Assembly (NCBI GenBank): GCA_963788125.1
Contig: CAWBFN010000001.1
Location: 310,001-374,000, forward strand
Length of the DNA stretch: 64,000 bases
DNA from: Bog-473 sp963788125
Lineage (GTDB): Bacteria > Actinomycetota > Acidimicrobiia > Acidimicrobiales > RAAP-2
Reading direction: 5' to 3'
The position numbers and the translations under genes are program-made. This document shows, piece after piece, positions 59,803 through 64,000 of this stretch (position 1 is the first letter of the stretch; each line of letters begins with the position of its first letter). The notes under the pieces were generated by a model that searched no databases, was not told the DNA's origin, and saw only the letters and a list, made by a program, of their open reading frames with translations.

Positions 59803-60771
59803 CCAGTCAGGAGCCGAGGAGGTGCATACGAGGCGACTCAGCGCGGTGCCGAGACTGAGCATCGCGCTGCCGGTCTACAACGGGGAACGCCACATCGGTG
59901 AAGCGCTCGAGTCTCTGTTGGGACAGACCTACGAGGATTTCGAGCTCATCGTGTCGGACAACGCGTCGACCGACGGCACATCCGAGATCTGTCTTCGCTA
60001 CGCGCGGCAGGACCACCGCATCCGTTACATCCGGCAGAAACGGAACATCGGCCTGGTCCCGAACCACACCTTCGTCCTCGAGCAGGCCAGAGGAGAGCTG
60101 TTCAAGAGCGCGGCGCACGACGATCTCTACGCGCGGGATCTGTTGGCCCGCTGTGTCCACGCGCTCGACGAGGATCCACACGCCGTGTTGGCACACGCCT
60201 GGTCGGCCGTGGTCGACAACGCCGGCAGCGTGGTCGGCACGTTCGGCCCCGGCGTCGCACTCGACGCACCGCGGGCGGCCGACCGGTTCCGCAGCGTCCT
60301 CTACGAGGGCTGCCATGACTACGAGTACGCCGTGATCCGCACACGAACCCTGCGACGCATGCGGCACCAGGGCAGCTTCCACCTCGCTGATCGATTGATG
60401 AGTGCCGAGCTCGTCTTGCACGGAGGCTTTCGACAGGTCGAGGAGTGGCTGTACTTCCGCCGTGAACATCCGGAACCCCTGACCAAGAATGTGCGCGAGC
60501 GGTGCACGACGTTGGACCCGCGGCGCGCCAACCGTCTGCGGCATCCGGTCGTCCGCCTCTACGGCGAGTACGTGTGGGCCTATGTGGACGCCATCCGCCG
60601 AGCCCCCTCTCGACCGCCGAGCGGTGCGAGTGTCTCGGGATCCTCACCCGCTACCTGGCCTCTCGGGCCGGTCGCGAACGGTTGTACGAGGATCCTCTGT
60701 CGACGGCGCCGTCGATCCCGGTCGACATGATCGTGGCCGGCCGAGGGGACCTGGCACCGGCGAGGCCGTAG
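59795..60771 (+). pseudogene. Glycosyltransferase family 2 protein, frameshift near the 3' end
   Basis: The enzyme has a GT-A fold: LSIALPVYNGERHIGEALES, FELIVSDNASTDGTSEICLR, NIGLVPNHTFVLEQARGE and the DxD-like AAHDDLYARDLLARC. It adds a sugar to the repeat unit. After residue 271 (DAIRRAP) the frame breaks in a run of five C (60603-60607). One further C would give LSTAERCECLGILTRYLASR, continuing to the stop at 60771. As it stands the given frame runs to 60730 with an Arg-rich, unnatural end. The catalytic part is intact, so the protein may work even if the change is real. Confidence 0.8.
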
Positions 60772-60774
60772 ACT
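60769..60774 (+). promoter_or_regulatory. -10 box (TAGACT) before menC, with a six-codon mini-ORF
   Basis: TAGACT ends 7 bp before a GTG at 60782 that opens a frame of five sense codons and a stop (VRTPH), which then precedes the menC ATG at 60803 by 3 bp. A leaderless mini-ORF could couple to menC translation. Confidence 0.4.
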
Positions 60775-60802
60775 GGGCCGGGTGAGGACGCCCCACTAGC
60801 GC

Positions 60803-61957
60803 ATGAGGCTGGTGGGAGTGGAACTGGTCCGCCTGGCTGTCCCTTTTCGCTCGGACGTCGCCACCGCGGTGGGTGTGCACCGGAGCCGCTCGCTGCTCTT
60901 CGTGCGGGTGGTCGCCGACCAGGCCGAGGGCTGGGGCGAGTGCGCCGCACTCGGCGAGGGGACGTCGGTCGACCCGAGCGTGGACGAGGTCGAGGCGGCG
61001 GTGGTGGCGCGCGGGGTCACGCGGCTGGTGGACGCCTCGGCCGCACGGGGCGGGCAGCTACCCCGGGAGAGCGAGATCGCCCAGCTCTTCGGGAGCTCGG
61101 CGGCCGACCGCATGATGGCCGCCGTGTTCGAGATGGCCGTGGCGGACGCCGAGCTCCGGCTCTCCGGGCGTTCGCTGGCCCAGGCGCTGGAGGTCGGTGC
61201 GGGCTACGACACGCTCCCCGTGGGGGTCGCGGTGGGGATCCCGCCCGATCACGACGTGGGGGTCCTGCGCCAGCAGGTGGCGGAGGCGGTGTCGGGCGGT
61301 GCGGCTCGGGTCCGGGTCAAGATCGGGCCCGGATGGGACCTCGAACCGGTGGCGGCGCTGCGGGACGACCATCCCCGCGTCGTGCTCCAGGTTGACGCCA
61401 ACGGGTCCTACGGCATCGGGGACGCCGAGCGGCTGGGCCGGCTGGCCGAGTTCGGGGTGCTGTGCATAGAGCAGCCCCTGCCGCCGGCCGACCTGGTGGC
61501 GATGGCCGAATTCGCCGACCGCATCCCCCTCCCCGTCTGCCTCGATGAGTCGCTCACCTCCCCCCGCCGGGTGGTCGACGCCCTGCGCAACCGGGCCTGT
61601 CAGGTGGCCTGTCTCAAGCCGGGCCGTCTGGGCGGCCTGCGGGCCACGCGGGTGGCCCACGCCGCCTGCGTGGCCGACGGTGTGCCGGTCTTCGTGGGTG
61701 GCTTCTTCGAGGCCGGACTGGGGCGGGCCGCCAACCTGGCCCTGGCCGCCCGGCTGGCCCAGGACGCGGCCGGCCTGGTCGGTGACCTGAGCCACCCGGC
61801 GACCTACCTCTCTGCCGACCCGTGCGGGACATCCGCCTACCCCGAGGTGCGCGACGGATGGGTGAGGGTGCCCACCGGGCCCGGTGTCGGCTCGGGGCCC
61901 ACCGAGGCATCCCTGGGCCGACCCGATGCGCGCCGCCGTTGGTTCCCGGCAACGTAG
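60803..61957 (+). CDS. menC: o-Succinylbenzoate synthase-like enolase superfamily protein
   Basis: This 384-residue enolase-superfamily member has a capping domain (1-125), then the barrel with a Lys in ARVRVKIGPGWDLEP. The metal ligands lie in VVLQVDANGSYGIGDAERLG (Asp), VLCIEQPLPPADLVAMAEF (Glu) and LPVCLDESLTSPRRVVDAL (Asp), and the second Lys in CLKPGRLGGLRATRVAHA. This layout is OSBS type (menaquinone synthesis). N-succinylamino acid racemase activity, which often goes with this family, is possible. No other men gene is in the window. Confidence 0.88.
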   Translation: MRLVGVELVRLAVPFRSDVATAVGVHRSRSLLFVRVVADQAEGWGECAALGEGTSVDPSVDEVEAAVVARGVTRLVDASAARGGQLPRESEIAQLFGSSAADRMMAAVFEMAVADAELRLSGRSLAQALEVGAGYDTLPVGVAVGIPPDHDVGVLRQQVAEAVSGGAARVRVKIGPGWDLEPVAALRDDHPRVVLQVDANGSYGIGDAERLGRLAEFGVLCIEQPLPPADLVAMAEFADRIPLPVCLDESLTSPRRVVDALRNRACQVACLKPGRLGGLRATRVAHAACVADGVPVFVGGFFEAGLGRAANLALAARLAQDAAGLVGDLSHPATYLSADPCGTSAYPEVRDGWVRVPTGPGVGSGPTEASLGRPDARRRWFPAT

Positions 61958-61960
61958 ACT
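61955..61960 (+). promoter_or_regulatory. -10 box (TAGACT) before the small coiled-coil gene
   Basis: TAGACT lies 10 bp before the ATG at 61971, giving a very short or absent leader. It is the same hexamer as at 60769. Confidence 0.4.
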
Positions 61961-61970
61961 CGACGCTCCA

Positions 61971-62264
61971 ATGCATCGCGCCCTGCTCGAGCGTCGTATC
62001 CGAGACGTCCACGCACGCCTGGTGCGCGCCCGGGAGGACCTGGCGGTGCTCGACGAGCAGCTCGCCGTGGTGATGGAGTCGGCCGAGGAGATGCGGGTCC
62101 GCTCGCTCGTCTCGGAGACCCCGCTGGCCGCGCACGAGCACAGCGAGGCGGCTCGCCACGCCGATGCCATGGCCAAGGCGCGCGACGCCCTGGCCGGCAC
62201 GGTCCGCGACCTCGAGCGGCGCCAGGACGAGCTCCTGGCCGACGTGGCGCCCGGACGATCGTGA
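61971..62264 (+). CDS. Small coiled-coil protein (97 aa)
   Basis: I do not know the family. The whole protein is helical and charged with heptad-like spacing (LLERRIRDVHARLVRAREDL; AVLDEQLAVVMESAEEMRV; ARDALAGTVRDLERRQDELL), so a coiled-coil dimer is likely. There is no membrane helix. It is translationally coupled (GTGA overlap) to the ANTAR regulator and may be its partner or sensor; this is inference. The ATG is placed 10 bp after a TAGACT -10 box. Confidence 0.7.
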   Translation: MHRALLERRIRDVHARLVRAREDLAVLDEQLAVVMESAEEMRVRSLVSETPLAAHEHSEAARHADAMAKARDALAGTVRDLERRQDELLADVAPGRS

Positions 62265-62878
62265 CCGGCACGGGGACGGGGACGCTGGCCCGGGTGGTCA
62301 TCGCCGAGGACGAGGCGATCATCCGCCTCGACCTCAAGGAGATCCTGACCTCGGCCGGCTACGAGGTGGTCGGCGAGAGCGGGCGGGGCGACGAGGCGGT
62401 GCAGCTGGTGGAGGAGCACCGGCCCGACCTGGCCATCTTGGACATCAAGATGCCCGGCCTCGACGGGTTGCAGGCGGCGCGCGAGATCACCTCGCGCTTC
62501 CAGGTGGCGGTGGTCCTCCTGACCGCCTTCAGCCAGCGCGACCTCATAGAGGAGGCCCGTGACGCCGGGGTGTCGGCCTACCTGGTCAAGCCCTTCCAAC
62601 CCCGCGAGCTGCTGCCGGCGGTGGCCGACGTGCTCTCACGCGCCCGCCAGGAGTGGGCCATCGCCGACGAGGAGGCTCGGGACGCATCGGGCGGAGGGGG
62701 AGCGGAGGACAAGATCGCCACCCGGCGCCTGGTCGACCAGGCCAAGGCCGCCCTCATGGACCGCAACGACCTGGCCGAGGACGAGGCCTTCACCTTCATT
62801 CAGCAGACGGCCATGCACCGACGGGCCCGCATGCGTGACGTGGCCCGGCAGATCGTCGACGGCACGCTGACTCCGTAA
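62261..62878 (+). CDS. ANTAR-domain response regulator (PdtaR-like)
   Basis: This 205-residue protein has a receiver domain (RVVIAEDEAIIRLDLKEILT; LAILDIKMPGLDGLQ with phospho-acceptor Asp 61; VVLLTAFSQRDLIEEARD; YLVKPFQPRELL with Lys) and a C-terminal ANTAR helix bundle (IATRRLVDQAKAALMDRNDL; AFTFIQQTAMHRRARMRDVA). ANTAR proteins bind paired hairpins in nascent RNA and prevent termination. PdtaR in mycobacteria pairs with PdtaS; no kinase is seen here. It starts with GTG overlapping the coiled-coil stop. polA begins immediately after its stop. Confidence 0.93.
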   Translation: MTGTGTGTLARVVIAEDEAIIRLDLKEILTSAGYEVVGESGRGDEAVQLVEEHRPDLAILDIKMPGLDGLQAAREITSRFQVAVVLLTAFSQRDLIEEARDAGVSAYLVKPFQPRELLPAVADVLSRARQEWAIADEEARDASGGGGAEDKIATRRLVDQAKAALMDRNDLAEDEAFTFIQQTAMHRRARMRDVARQIVDGTLTP

Positions 62879-64000
62879 GTGCCTCCGACCACGCAGGCAC
62901 GCTCCGGCCCCCTCTTCCTCCTCGATGGGATGTCGCTCGCCTTCCGCGCCTATTTCGCGCTCCCCAACACCCTGACGACCACCTCGGGCATGGTGACCAA
63001 CGCCGTGCACGGCTTCGTGTCGATGGTCTCCTACATCGTCCGCGAGCATCAGCCGAGCTCGCTGGCGGTCGCCTTCGATCTCCCGGGCCAGACCTTCCGC
63101 GACGAGATGGTGGCGGAGTACAAGGCCGGCCGCGCCGAAGCGCCCAACGACCTGCCGCCGCAGTTCGAGATGATCCGCGAGGTCATGCATGCCCTGGCCA
63201 TCCCCGTTGTCGAGGCTCCGGGCTTCGAGGCGGACGACGTCTTGGCCACGCTGGCCACCGAGGCCCGCGACCGGGGGACCGACGTGGTCGTGGTCACCGG
63301 CGACCGGGACAGCTTCCAGCTGATAGAGGACCCCCATGTCCGCGTCCTCTACAACCGCCGGGGGGTGAGCGACTACTCCCTCTACGACGAGGCGGGCATC
63401 GTGGCGCGCTGCGGCGTGCCGCCGTCGAAGTACGTGTTGCTGGCCTCGCTGCGGGGCGATCCGTCGGACAATCTGCCCGGCATCCCCGGCGTCGGCGAGA
63501 AGACGGCGGCCAAGCTGTTGAACGCCTACGGCGACCTCGATGGAATCTTCTCCCACCTCGACGAGCAGACGCCCAAGCTGCGCCAGAACCTGACGAACAA
63601 CGAAGGCCTGGCCCGTTCCAATGCGACCGTGATCCCCCTGGTGCGCGACGTGCCGCTCGGCGTCCACGTCACCCAGCTCCAACTCGGCGGCTGGGACCTG
63701 CGCACCGCCGAGGCGGTCTTCGCCAAGTTCGAGCTGAAGAGCCAGTGGCGGATCATGGAAGAGCTCTTGTCGGCGGGGGCGTTCGGCGATGCGGCAGAGG
63801 GGAGCGAGGCGCCCACCGGCTCAGGAACGGTCCTGACCAAGGGCGCCAAGGCGGAACTGGCGGTCCTGCGGGGCCTGGCGCCCCGGACCGAGCCCGAGTT
63901 GGTGGACTTCGGCGAGGTGCGGGTCCCCATCGAACCGGCACCGGCCACCAAGGACCTGGCCGCGCTGGCGAAAGGCCCGCGCAGCCTGGTGGCGCGCTGG
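62879..64000 (+). CDS. polA: DNA polymerase I, N-terminal part (3' end outside window)
   Basis: The frame starts at GTG 62879, directly after the ANTAR stop, and is still open at the window edge (374 codons). It begins with the 5' nuclease: LFLLDGMSLAFRAYFALPNT, LAVAFDLPGQTFRDEMVAEY, PGFEADDVLATLATEARDRG, VVVVTGDRDSFQLIEDPHVR and LASLRGDPSDNLPGIPGVGE. The 3'-5' exonuclease-like part begins at about residue 320. It repairs DNA and removes primers. The polymerase domain lies beyond the window. Confidence 0.95.
   Translation, partial: MPPTTQARSGPLFLLDGMSLAFRAYFALPNTLTTTSGMVTNAVHGFVSMVSYIVREHQPSSLAVAFDLPGQTFRDEMVAEYKAGRAEAPNDLPPQFEMIREVMHALAIPVVEAPGFEADDVLATLATEARDRGTDVVVVTGDRDSFQLIEDPHVRVLYNRRGVSDYSLYDEAGIVARCGVPPSKYVLLASLRGDPSDNLPGIPGVGEKTAAKLLNAYGDLDGIFSHLDEQTPKLRQNLTNNEGLARSNATVIPLVRDVPLGVHVTQLQLGGWDLRTAEAVFAKFELKSQWRIMEELLSAGAFGDAAEGSEAPTGSGTVLTKGAKAELAVLRGLAPRTEPELVDFGEVRVPIEPAPATKDLAALAKGPRSLVARW

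Noticed and set aside
35632..60780. Polysaccharide locus as a tRNA-Leu-integrated island
   Set aside because: I looked for a second copy of the tRNA 3' end near 60780 and for an integrase; none is visible in this window.

Overview
The window is high-GC DNA with dense, mostly co-oriented genes, many GTG starts and many 1-4 bp start/stop overlaps. An F420/deazaflavin-type oxidoreductase, a maleylpyruvate-isomerase-type (mycothiol-linked) enzyme, an ANTAR response regulator and many apparently leaderless promoters (TANNNT about 6-8 bp before ATG/GTG) point to Actinomycetota. A deep lineage such as Acidimicrobiia is my inference and is not shown by the sequence.

Layout. 1-7192 (+): his operon (hisC end, hisB, hisH, hisA, hisF, a GroES-like protein, hisI), running into trpE, a frameshifted YgfZ/GcvT-like gene and two small membrane proteins. 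7196-7612 (-): deazaflavin-dependent oxidoreductase, divergent from trpC-trpF-trpB-trpA (7671-11134, +). 11131-13901: MDMPI-type enzyme, a decayed MMPL transporter, an unknown protein and a PRC-barrel protein. 13898-17343 (-): fatty acid synthesis operon fabD-fabG-acpP-fabF; FabD carries an extra biotinyl/lipoyl-like C-terminus. 17344-20268 (+): an AT-richer island with a small Cys/Gly then Asn/Ser/Asp-rich peptide gene, a hairpin, and a PqqD-like + M50 metalloprotease membrane protein with a TVTxP repeat tail. This is the best candidate for an undescribed system, a possible RiPP-like locus. 20393-35615: a frameshifted FtsX-type permease, thioredoxin, a PPK2 remnant, DedA, an MFS exporter with its TetR regulator and operator, a flippase-like membrane protein, PAS-GGDEF, a ClpN/zinc-ribbon protein, SRPBCC, a Dyp-type peroxidase and a second, intact FtsX-type permease. 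35632-35715 (-): tRNA-Leu(CAA).

35834-60771: a large polysaccharide locus. It holds a Wzy-like polymerase, two Wzz-like proteins with apparently dead kinase domains, two LuxR-type regulators, a Wzx-like flippase (frameshifted), three glycosyltransferases, a heparinase II/III-like lyase, a fused alcohol dehydrogenase/Gfo-Idh oxidoreductase, AsnB, an AlgD-like nucleotide-sugar dehydrogenase, a polyprenyl glycosylphosphotransferase, an ECF-like sigma factor, a pyruvyl transferase, a methyltransferase and a PhyH-type dioxygenase. The genes suggest a Wzx/Wzy-made acidic polymer with uronic acid or uronamide, pyruvyl and possibly methyl or hydroxyl decorations.

60803-64000 (+): menC-like enolase-superfamily gene, a small coiled-coil protein, an ANTAR response regulator and the 5' part of polA. 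Five genes carry frameshifts: three where a base appears extra and two where a base appears missing inside a G or C run. Some may therefore be sequence errors rather than true decay.
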